DNA from: an uncultured Thermomonas sp.
GTDB taxonomy: Bacteria; Pseudomonadota; Gammaproteobacteria; Xanthomonadales; Xanthomonadaceae
DNA length: 5,584 nucleotides
NCBI GenBank assembly: GCA_946480065.1
Contig: CAMLJA010000142.1
Coordinates: forward strand, 1-5,584
Direction of reading: 5' to 3'
The notes beneath the pieces are model-generated. The model was not told the origin of the DNA. It saw only the letters and a program-made list of their open reading frames with translations, and searched no databases. Shown here one piece after another: positions 1-5,371 of the stretch (positions within the stretch are counted from its first letter, which is position 1; every line of letters begins with the position of its first letter). The position numbers were made by a program, and so were the translations under genes.

Positions 1-2
1 TG

Positions 3-779
3 GGGCGCGCCCGCGACAGCCTGGTCTCCAAGGACGACGTGCAGCAGAAGGTCACCGCCGCCGCCACCGCGCAGGCGCAGGCGGAGGCGCAGCGCGCGCT
101 GGTGGCGCAGAAGACCATCCGCGCGCCGTTCGCCGGCGTGCTGGGCATCCGCAAGGTCAACCTGGGCCAGTTCGTGGCGCCGGGCACCGCGATCGTGCCG
201 CTGCAGCAGCTGGACCCGATCTTCCTGGAGTTCAGCCTGCCCGAGCAGCAGGTGGGCAAGGTGGTGGCCGGCACCGCGATCCGCGCCACCGTGGACGCCC
301 TGCCCGGCCAGGCCTTCGAGGGCAAGGTGACGGCGGTGGAGCCGCTGGTGGATCCGTCCACCCGCAACTTCAAGGTCCAGGCCACCCTGCGCAACCCCGA
401 CGGCGCGCTGCATCCGGGCAGCTTCGCCCGGGTCGCCTTCGACCTGGGCGGCGAGCGCGACGTGGTGGTGATCCCGCAGACCGCGGTGAGCTTCAACCCC
501 TACGGCAACGCGGTGTTCGTGATCACCCGCGAGAAGCGCATGCCGGGCGAGAAGGACATGCAGGGCAAGCCGCTGACCGGCGACAAGCTGGTGGTGAACC
601 AGCGCTTCGTCAAGACCGGCGCCACCCGCGGCGACCTGGTGGTGGTCACCGAGGGCCTCAAGCCCGGCGAGCAGGTGGTCTCCAGCGGCCTGCTGAAGCT
701 GCGCAACGGCGCCGAGGTGACGATCAACAACCAGGTCAAGCCGGCCGCGCAGGCGCGCCCGGACCCGAAGAACAGCTGA
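3..779 (+). CDS. RND efflux periplasmic adaptor (membrane fusion protein), 5' partial
   Basis: This is the C-terminal 258 residues of an HlyD/AcrA-family adaptor, the periplasmic protein linking an inner-membrane RND pump to an outer-membrane channel. The reading frame is open to the window edge (first full codon at 3), so the true start, signal peptide and first half of the hairpin lie outside; the GTG at 39 is internal. In order one sees the end of an Ala/Gln-rich coiled-coil helix (about 45-115), the second lipoyl half-motif (TIRAPFAGVLGIRKVNLGQFV, then PGTAIVPLQQLDPIFLEFSLPE), the beta-barrel (about 250-460, including VEPLVDPSTRNFKVQATLRN and LHPGSFARV), and the membrane-proximal domain (VVIPQTAVSFNPYGNAVFVI onward). 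The membrane-proximal domain carries a charged insertion (about 525-595, REKRMPGEKDMQGKPLTGDK) before the usual QRFVKTG strand. The C-terminus is a short Pro-rich hydrophilic tail. The permease gene follows 58 bases downstream on the same strand, which fixes its role as that pump's adaptor. The family is certain; the substrates cannot be told. Confidence 0.96.
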   Translation, partial: GRARDSLVSKDDVQQKVTAAATAQAQAEAQRALVAQKTIRAPFAGVLGIRKVNLGQFVAPGTAIVPLQQLDPIFLEFSLPEQQVGKVVAGTAIRATVDALPGQAFEGKVTAVEPLVDPSTRNFKVQATLRNPDGALHPGSFARVAFDLGGERDVVVIPQTAVSFNPYGNAVFVITREKRMPGEKDMQGKPLTGDKLVVNQRFVKTGATRGDLVVVTEGLKPGEQVVSSGLLKLRNGAEVTINNQVKPAAQARPDPKNS

Positions 780-785
780 TCGCCA

Positions 786-817
786 CCCTTCCCTCCCGCC
801 CCGCCCGCCCCCGCCCC
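786..817 (-). other. Putative G-quadruplex / i-motif tract in the adaptor-permease linker
   Basis: The plus strand carries seven runs of three or more C (786-788, 791-793, 795-797, 799-802, 804-806, 808-812, 814-817) separated by only one or two bases. The minus strand, which is the template for the efflux genes, therefore has seven G-runs with very short loops, well beyond the four runs needed for an intramolecular G-quadruplex. The plus strand could form an i-motif, and the mRNA would be C-rich, G-poor and unstructured here. The pattern is seen directly; formation in the cell and any effect are inference. Confidence 0.5.
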
Positions 818-824
818 GGGGCGG
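811..824. repeat. 14-base perfect palindrome upstream of the permease ribosome binding site
   Basis: CCGCCCCGGGGCGG equals its own reverse complement. In RNA it could fold as a five-pair GC stem with a CCGG loop, ending one base before the Shine-Dalgarno sequence at 826-831. It lies at the 3' edge of the C-rich tract, so it may be a by-product of composition. It could also act as a small intercistronic hairpin or a protein-binding site. There is no T-run after it, so it is not an intrinsic terminator. Confidence 0.35.
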
Positions 825-825
825 C

Positions 826-831
826 AGAGGA
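826..831 (+). promoter_or_regulatory. Ribosome binding site of the permease gene
   Basis: AGAGGA lies six bases before the ATG at 838, a good Shine-Dalgarno match at normal spacing. It supports that ATG as the start and indicates independent initiation on the polycistronic message despite the 58-base gap from the adaptor stop codon. Confidence 0.75.
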
Positions 832-837
832 CCCGCG

Positions 838-3800
838 ATGAAATTCACCGACATCTTCATCCGCAAGCCGGTGCTGGCCCTGGTCGTCAGCCTGTTCATC
901 CTGCTGTTCGGCCTGCGCGCCTTCAGCGAGTTGAACGTGCGCAAGTACCCGGAGATGCGCAACGCGGTGGTGAACATCAGCACCACCTACTTCGGTGCCG
1001 ACGCCGACCTGATCCAGGGCTTCATCACCACGCCGCTGGAGCGGGAGATCGCCAGCGCCGAGGGCATCGACTACATGACCTCGACCAGCTCGGCCGGGGT
1101 CAGCTCCATCCAGGCCTACATCCGCCTGGACAAGGATCCCAGCGACGCGCTCACCCAGATCAGCGCCAAGGTGAACAAGCTGCGCGGCCAGCTGCCGCCG
1201 CAGTCCGAGGACCCGGTGATCGACCTGCAGCAGGGCGAGCAGATCGCGGCGATGTACGTCTCGTTCGCCAGCGACACCCTGGACAACAACCAGATCACCG
1301 ACTACCTGACGCGCGTGATCCAGCCCAAGCTGGTCACCGTGGACGGCGTGCAGCGCGCGGAGATCCTCGGCGCCGGCACCTTCGCCATGCGCATCTGGCT
1401 GAAGCCGGACCGCATGACCGCGCTGAAGGTCACCGCCAGCGACGTGGCCAACGCGCTGCAGTCCAACAACGTGCTGGCCGCGGTGGGCTCCACCAAGGGC
1501 CAGATGGTCGCCATCGACATGACCGCGCGCACCGACCTGCGCAACGCCGACGAGTTCCGCAAGCTGGTGGTGCGCGAGGCGGACGGCGCCATCGTCCGGC
1601 TGGGCGACGTGGCCGACGTGGTGCTGGGCTCGGAGAGCTACGGCACCTCGGTGCGCATCAACGGCGAGGCGGCCACGTTCATGGGCATCTACGTGGCCCC
1701 GGACGCCAACTCGCTGGACGTCATCAAGGCGGTGCGCAAGGTCTGGGACAACGAGATCGTCCCGCAGCTGCCCCAGGGCATCAAGGCGACCATCCCCTAC
1801 GACAGCACCGAGGCGATCCAGGACGCGATCGACGAGGTGATCAGCACGATCGTGGAGGCGCTGGTCATCGTGATCGTGGTGATCTTCCTGTTCCTGGGCT
1901 CGCTGCGCAGCGTGCTGATCCCGGCGGTGACCATCCCGCTGTCGCTGGTCGGCGCGCTGTTCCTGATGCTGCTGATGGGCTTCACCATCAACCTGCTGAC
2001 CCTGCTGGCGATGGTGCTGGCGATCGGCATCGTGGTGGACGACGCGATCATCGTGCTGGAGAACATCCACCGCCACATCGAGGAAGGCATGTCGCCATTC
2101 GACGCCGCCATCCGCGGCGCGCGCGAGCTGGCTTGGCCGGTGGTGGCGATGACCACCACCCTGATCGCGGTGTACCTGCCGATCGGCTTCCAGGGCGGCC
2201 TGACCGGCGTGCTGTTCACCGAGTTCGCGTTCACCCTGGCCGGCGCGGTGCTGCTGTCGGGCGTGATCGCGCTGACGCTCACGCCGATGATGAGCTCGCG
2301 CATCCTCAAGGCGCACGACCCGGACCACCCGAAGGGCCGCTTCGAGAACTGGCTGGACGCGCGCTTCGAGGCGCTGCACCGCGGCTACCAGCGGCGCCTG
2401 CACGGCGCGCTGGAGACCAAGTCGGTGATCGCCGCGTTCGGCCTGATCGTGCTGGTCAGCTGCGCGCTGCTGTACACGATCGCGCCGAAGGAACCGGCGC
2501 CGCTGGAGGACGAGGGCTTCATCTTCTCGATCGCCAGCGCCGACCCCACCGCCACCCTGGACTACGTGGAGCGCTACACCGAGGAGATCACCCGGATCGC
2601 CAAGGGCGTGCCGGAGGTGCAGGACTACTTCCTGTTCAACGGCGGCTTCGGAGGCGGCGGCGGCGGCGCCAGCCCGATGGCGATGGCGGGCTTCGTGCTC
2701 AAGCCGTGGAGCCAGCGCGAGCGCTCCACCAACCAGGTCCTGCAGCAGGAGCTGCAGCCGAAGATGTCGCAGGTGACCGGCCTGAACGTGTTCGCGCTGG
2801 TGCCGCCCTCGCTGCCCAGCGCCGGCGGCGGCGCCGGCGGCGGCGAGTTCGTGATCGGCGGCGTGGGCGAGCTGTCGCAGCTGGCCGACCTGGCCGACCA
2901 GGTGGTGCAGAAGGCGATGGCCAGCAAGCGCTTCATCTTCCTGGACAAGGACCTGAAGATCGACAAGCCGCGGATCGAGGTCAACATCGACCGCGACAAG
3001 GCGGCCACGCTGGGCATCGACATGCGCACGCTGGCGGCCGACATGTCGGCGATGCTGGCCGGCGGCTATTCCAACCTGTTCTCGATGCAGAACCGCGCCT
3101 ACCGCGTGATCCCGCAGGTGCAGCGCAGCGACCGCCTGAACGCCTCCGCGCTGGAGAACTACTACACCCGCACCCGCGACGGCACCCTGATCCCGCTGTC
3201 CACCATCGTGACCCTGAAGGAAAGCACCCAGCCGCAGTCGCTCAAGCGCTTCCAGCAGCTCAACGCGGTGTCGATCACCTTCGCCCCGCGCCCCGGCGTG
3301 AGCAAGGGCGAGGCGCTGGCGATCCTGGAGCGGGCCGCCAACGAAGTGCTGCCGCAGGGCTACAGCGTGGACTACGCCGGCGAATCGCGGCAGTTCAAGC
3401 AGGAGGGCTCGGCCATGCTGCTGACCCTGGCGCTGGCGCTGGTGGTGATCTTCCTGGTGCTCTCGGCGCAGTTCGAGAGCTTCCGCGACGCGCTGATCAT
3501 GCTGCTGACGGTGCCGATGGCGATCTGCGGCGCGCTGCTGACGCTCAACGTGCTGGCGCTGGTGGCCAACGTGCTGCAGTTCGCCGGCATCGAGGCCTTC
3601 CCGGGGATGAGCATCAACATCTACACCCAGGTGGGCCTGGTGACGCTGGTGGGCGTGATCTCCAAGCACGGCATCCTGATCGTGGAGTTCGCCAACAAGC
3701 TGCAGATCGAGCGCGGCCTGTCGAAGCGCGAGGCGATCGAGGAAGCCACCGGCATCCGCCTGCGCCCGGTGCTGATGACCACCGCCGCGCTGGTGTTCGC

Positions 3801-4011
3801 CATGGTCCCGCTGCTGCTGGCCAAGGGCCCGGGCGCCGCGTCGCGCTTCTCGATGGGCGTGGTGATCGCCTCCGGCATGACCATCGGCACGCTGTTCACC
3901 CTGTTCGTCCTGCCGGCGTTCTACCTGTACCTGGCCCGCGACCATGCGCACGACACCGGCAAGGCCCTCGATGCGGAGGCGTTGCCGCCGCCGGAGCCCC
4001 GGCACGGTTGA
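838..4011 (+). CDS. RND multidrug efflux permease (HAE1 family, AcrB/MexF-like)
   Basis: This 1057-residue inner-membrane proton/drug antiporter is the motor of a tripartite efflux pump and has the usual family length. It starts MKFTDIFIRKPVLA with TM1 at about 11-29, then a first large periplasmic loop, TM2-TM6 at about 336-484, TM7 at about 530-548, a second periplasmic loop, and TM8-TM12 at about 857-1031. Proton-relay residues are present: D401 and D402 in GIVVDDAIIVLEN (TM4; AcrB D407/D408), K943 in ISKHGILIVEFAN (TM10; AcrB K940), and R974 and T981 in RLRPVLMTT (AcrB R971, T978). The transporter therefore looks functional. The NVRKYPEM segment after TM1 places it in the branch of HAE1 pumps with this signature rather than with AcrB itself. 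Oddities are two glycine-rich loops (602-610 and 663-669) and about 17 extra, mostly hydrophobic residues between TM9 and TM10 (about 903-924). No outer-membrane factor gene follows. The substrate range is unknown, so no symbol is given. Confidence 0.97.
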   Translation: MKFTDIFIRKPVLALVVSLFILLFGLRAFSELNVRKYPEMRNAVVNISTTYFGADADLIQGFITTPLEREIASAEGIDYMTSTSSAGVSSIQAYIRLDKDPSDALTQISAKVNKLRGQLPPQSEDPVIDLQQGEQIAAMYVSFASDTLDNNQITDYLTRVIQPKLVTVDGVQRAEILGAGTFAMRIWLKPDRMTALKVTASDVANALQSNNVLAAVGSTKGQMVAIDMTARTDLRNADEFRKLVVREADGAIVRLGDVADVVLGSESYGTSVRINGEAATFMGIYVAPDANSLDVIKAVRKVWDNEIVPQLPQGIKATIPYDSTEAIQDAIDEVISTIVEALVIVIVVIFLFLGSLRSVLIPAVTIPLSLVGALFLMLLMGFTINLLTLLAMVLAIGIVVDDAIIVLENIHRHIEEGMSPFDAAIRGARELAWPVVAMTTTLIAVYLPIGFQGGLTGVLFTEFAFTLAGAVLLSGVIALTLTPMMSSRILKAHDPDHPKGRFENWLDARFEALHRGYQRRLHGALETKSVIAAFGLIVLVSCALLYTIAPKEPAPLEDEGFIFSIASADPTATLDYVERYTEEITRIAKGVPEVQDYFLFNGGFGGGGGGASPMAMAGFVLKPWSQRERSTNQVLQQELQPKMSQVTGLNVFALVPPSLPSAGGGAGGGEFVIGGVGELSQLADLADQVVQKAMASKRFIFLDKDLKIDKPRIEVNIDRDKAATLGIDMRTLAADMSAMLAGGYSNLFSMQNRAYRVIPQVQRSDRLNASALENYYTRTRDGTLIPLSTIVTLKESTQPQSLKRFQQLNAVSITFAPRPGVSKGEALAILERAANEVLPQGYSVDYAGESRQFKQEGSAMLLTLALALVVIFLVLSAQFESFRDALIMLLTVPMAICGALLTLNVLALVANVLQFAGIEAFPGMSINIYTQVGLVTLVGVISKHGILIVEFANKLQIERGLSKREAIEEATGIRLRPVLMTTAALVFAMVPLLLAKGPGAASRFSMGVVIASGMTIGTLFTLFVLPAFYLYLARDHAHDTGKALDAEALPPPEPRHG
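2653..2667 (+). repeat. (GGC)5 trinucleotide repeat coding for a Gly loop
   Basis: Five perfect GGC units follow a GGA codon and, with it, encode G605-G610 of the permease, in the loop FNGGFGGGGGGASPMAMAG. By alignment in memory with AcrB (VNGFGFAGRGQNTG) this is the switch loop between the proximal and distal drug pockets. Because the unit is three bases, replication slippage would change loop length by whole glycines without breaking the frame. Confidence 0.6.
2821..2844 (+). repeat. Tandem 12-base duplication coding for AGGG-AGGG
   Basis: The 12-mer GCCGGCGGCGGC occurs twice back to back (2821-2832 and 2833-2844) with no mismatch and encodes residues 662-669 of the permease. The duplication is in frame and adds a flexible glycine stretch after VFALVPPSLPS in the second periplasmic loop, where AcrB has a non-glycine sequence (LPAIVELGTATG). 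Confidence 0.6.
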
Positions 4012-4035
4012 TCGGCTGGCACGTGATGCAAGACG

Positions 4036-4066
4036 AAGCGCCCGGGGAAACCCGGGCGTTTCTTTT
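4036..4066 (+). terminator. Intrinsic terminator of the efflux operon
   Basis: An 8-bp all-GC stem (4039-4046 with 4051-4058, CGCCCGGG/CCCGGGCG) is closed by a GAAA tetraloop and followed at once by TTTCTTTT (4059-4066). AAG before the stem can extend it by pairing with the first three T. It lies 24 bases after the permease stop codon and 35 bases beyond the bioD stop codon, so it ends plus-strand transcription before it runs into the convergent bioD. On the minus strand the stem is followed by CTTCGTCTTG, a poor U-tract, so termination for bioD should be weaker. Confidence 0.9.
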
Positions 4067-4080
4067 GGCCGGAACGCCCG
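4053..4080 (-). repeat. Second inverted repeat sharing an arm with the terminator
   Basis: CGGGCGTT (4053-4060) is perfectly complementary to AACGCCCG (4073-4080), with a 12-base spacer that can add a GU and a CG pair. It reuses the right arm of the efflux terminator, so the two hairpins exclude each other. For transcription from bioD this hairpin is made first, immediately downstream of the gene. For transcription from the efflux operon the terminator hairpin forms first. It has no U-tract on the minus strand; it may simply protect the bioD mRNA 3' end. Confidence 0.45.
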
Positions 4081-4101
4081 CCGCGCGATCGCTTCGCTGT
4101 T

Positions 4102-4818
4102 TCAGGCGTGGAGAGGCACCCGCAGATGCCGTGCAAGCAATGCCGGATCGCTCCCCGGCGCATGCGGCAGCACCCCCCAGCACGGCGCCGGCAGGCGCTC
4201 GCGCAGCATCGTGAGGTTGTCCTCGACCCGCTCCATCGCCGGATCCACGTGCGAGCCGATCCAGCCCGCCAGGTGCAGACCGTCGGCGGCGATCGCGCGG
4301 GCGCTGAGCAGCGCGTGGTTGAGGCAGCCCAGGCGCAGGCCCACCACCAGCACCACCGGCAGCCGCAGCGCGCGCACCAGGTCCGCCTGCATCAGCGTGG
4401 CCGACAGCGGCGCGGCCCAGCCGCCCACGCCTTCCACCACCAGCGCATCCACGGCCGGCGCCAGCCGCGCGTGCGCGGCCAGGATCGGCGCCAGCGCCAC
4501 TTCGGTACCGGCGTCGCGGGCGGCCAGCTCCGGCGCCAGCGGATGCTCGAGGGCGAACGGATTGATGTCGGCGTAGGCGATGCCAGGCTCGCCCGCGGCC
4601 TGCAGCGCCAGCGCGTCCTCGTTCCGCCACGCGCCGTCGACGCGCTGGCAGCCGCTCGCCACCGGCTTCATCCCCGCCGCGCGCAGCCCGCGCGCCCGCA
4701 GCGCGTGCAGCAGCGCGCTGCTGGCCAGGGTCTTGCCGATCCCGGTGTCGGTGCCGGTCACGTAGCAGGCGAACGCCCGCCCCGCCGTCGCCGTTCCCGC
4801 GCCCTCGTGGATATCCAT
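4102..4818 (-). CDS. bioD: ATP-dependent dethiobiotin synthetase BioD
   Basis: This cytoplasmic enzyme closes the ureido ring of dethiobiotin from 7,8-diaminononanoate, CO2 and ATP, the step before biotin synthase. The 238-residue protein shows the P-loop GTDTGIGKT (22-30), the catalytic lysine K51 in KPVASG (E. coli K37), RNEDALALQ (66-73), E129 in VEGVGGWAAPLS (E. coli E115), VVGLRLGCLNHALLSARAI (158-176), and the C-terminal NLTML and GVLPH segments. E. coli has Glu in the P-loop (GTDTEVGKT) where this protein has Gly26, a variant I recall as common in other BioDs. About 14 extra residues precede the first strand. The ATG at 4816-4818 is preferred because TGGAGGA lies five bases upstream and the next in-frame Met is M50, inside the active site. 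No other biotin genes are in the window, so it is not in a biotin operon here. It is convergent with the efflux permease and divergent from msrC. Confidence 0.95.
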   Translation of the reverse strand: MDIHEGAGTATAGRAFACYVTGTDTGIGKTLASSALLHALRARGLRAAGMKPVASGCQRVDGAWRNEDALALQAAGEPGIAYADINPFALEHPLAPELAARDAGTEVALAPILAAHARLAPAVDALVVEGVGGWAAPLSATLMQADLVRALRLPVVLVVGLRLGCLNHALLSARAIAADGLHLAGWIGSHVDPAMERVEDNLTMLRERLPAPCWGVLPHAPGSDPALLARHLRVPLHA

Positions 4819-4823
4819 CCGCG

Positions 4824-4830
4824 TCCTCCA
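4824..4830 (-). promoter_or_regulatory. Ribosome binding site of bioD
   Basis: Read on the minus strand, TGGAGGA lies five bases before the ATG whose first base is 4818. This is a near-consensus Shine-Dalgarno sequence and decides the start codon. A weak -10-like TACCAT is visible further upstream (4845-4850, minus strand) without a convincing -35, so the bioD promoter is not assigned. Confidence 0.8.
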
Positions 4831-4867
4831 GCTTCCCGCCGGCGATGGTAATGGCTGCGGGCATCGT

Positions 4868-4876
4868 TGCTACACT
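4868..4876 (+). promoter_or_regulatory. Extended -10 promoter of msrC, likely leaderless
   Basis: TGCTACACT fits an extended -10 element (TGn followed by TACACT, four of six matches to TATAAT). It ends six bases before the A of the msrC ATG at 4883, the usual distance from a -10 hexamer to the transcription start. Transcription would then begin at or next to the start codon, giving a leaderless message. In agreement, only GGCGGC and no real Shine-Dalgarno precedes the ATG. No -35 match is visible at 17 bases. Confidence 0.45.
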
Positions 4877-4882
4877 GGCGGC

Positions 4883-5371
4883 ATGAGCTTTTCCGCCACC
4901 ACGCTGATCGGCAGCAAGCCGGAGCAATATGCCCAGCTGCTCGAGCAGGCGCGCGCGCTGCTGCACGGCGAACGCGACCGCATCGCCAACGCCGCCAACC
5001 TGTCCGCGCTGGTCTACCACGCACTACCCGACCTCAACTGGGTCGGCTTCTACTTCTTCGACGGCACCGAGCTGGTGGTGGGTCCGTTCCAGGGCCTGCC
5101 GGCCTGCGTGCGCATCCCGCTGGACAAGGGCGTGTGCGGCGCCGCCGCGCGCACCGGGCAGACCCAGCGGATCGAGGACGTGCACGCCTTCCCCGGCCAC
5201 ATCGCCTGCGATTCGGCCAGCAACTCCGAGCTGGTGGTGCCGCTGGTGGGCACCGACGGCGCGCTGCTGGGCGTGCTGGACATCGACAGTCCGCTGCACG
5301 CGCGGTTTTCCGTTGAAGACCAGGAAGGCCTGGAGGCGATCGCCCGGGCGTACCTGGAGTCACTGCGGTGA
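4883..5371 (+). CDS. msrC: Free methionine-(R)-sulfoxide reductase (GAF-domain fRMsr)
   Basis: This cytoplasmic enzyme reduces free L-methionine-(R)-sulfoxide to methionine, probably with thioredoxin, and so repairs oxidised methionine. The 162-residue protein is a single GAF domain of normal family length and matches E. coli MsrC (YebR) throughout: LNWVGFYFFDG (51-61), GPFQGLPACVRIPLDKGVCG (67-86), RIEDVHAFPGHIACDSASNSE (96-116), VPLV and GVLDIDSP (130-137). The three redox cysteines C75, C85 and C109 have exactly the E. coli spacing (C84, C94, C118), with C109 the expected catalytic residue, so the enzyme should be active. It starts at the only sensible ATG, directly behind an extended -10 element and without a Shine-Dalgarno, which suggests leaderless translation. 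Its TGA overlaps the GTG of the next gene, so the two are probably one operon. Confidence 0.95.
   Translation: MSFSATTLIGSKPEQYAQLLEQARALLHGERDRIANAANLSALVYHALPDLNWVGFYFFDGTELVVGPFQGLPACVRIPLDKGVCGAAARTGQTQRIEDVHAFPGHIACDSASNSELVVPLVGTDGALLGVLDIDSPLHARFSVEDQEGLEAIARAYLESLR
5356..5359 (+). promoter_or_regulatory. Ribosome binding site of the TfoX-C gene inside the msrC 3' end
   Basis: GGAG lies eight bases before the GTG at 5368 and is embedded in the last codons of msrC. It supports GTG as the start and fits translational coupling through the GTGA overlap. Confidence 0.6.

Noticed and set aside
39..41. GTG as a possible start codon of the adaptor.
   Set aside because: The frame is open upstream to the window edge with adaptor-like sequence (ARDSLVSKDDV, typical of the hairpin). 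A start here would delete the signal peptide and the first lipoyl half.
736..4005. A 1089-codon open frame on the minus strand, antisense to the whole permease gene.
   Set aside because: Its codons are in register with the sense codons, so a stop appears only where the permease uses TTA, CTA or TCA. A GC-rich gene avoids these codons. The translation is an Arg/His/Gln/Asp-rich low-complexity string with no family signature, which marks it as a shadow.
4067..4101. Short gap between the terminator and the bioD stop codon, searched for a small gene or RNA.
   Set aside because: Apart from the third hairpin arm at 4073-4080 nothing is visible; it is too short for a gene.
2133..4214. A 693-codon plus-strand frame overlapping the 3' half of the permease and the 3' end of bioD.
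   Set aside because: It is an out-of-frame reading of the permease with Arg/Gly/Ala-rich low-complexity content, and it crosses the strong terminator. There is no conserved motif.
4848..4873. A GTA...TAC spaced sequence in the bioD-msrC gap, considered as an operator for a biotin repressor.
   Set aside because: Only the outer three bases are symmetric, the inner positions do not match, and it does not resemble the BioR or BirA sites I know. It is most likely chance.
3896..5020. A 374-codon minus-strand frame across bioD and the start of msrC.
   Set aside because: It is frame-shifted relative to bioD, which carries all the conserved motifs in another frame. The product is Arg/Ala/Gly-rich without domains.
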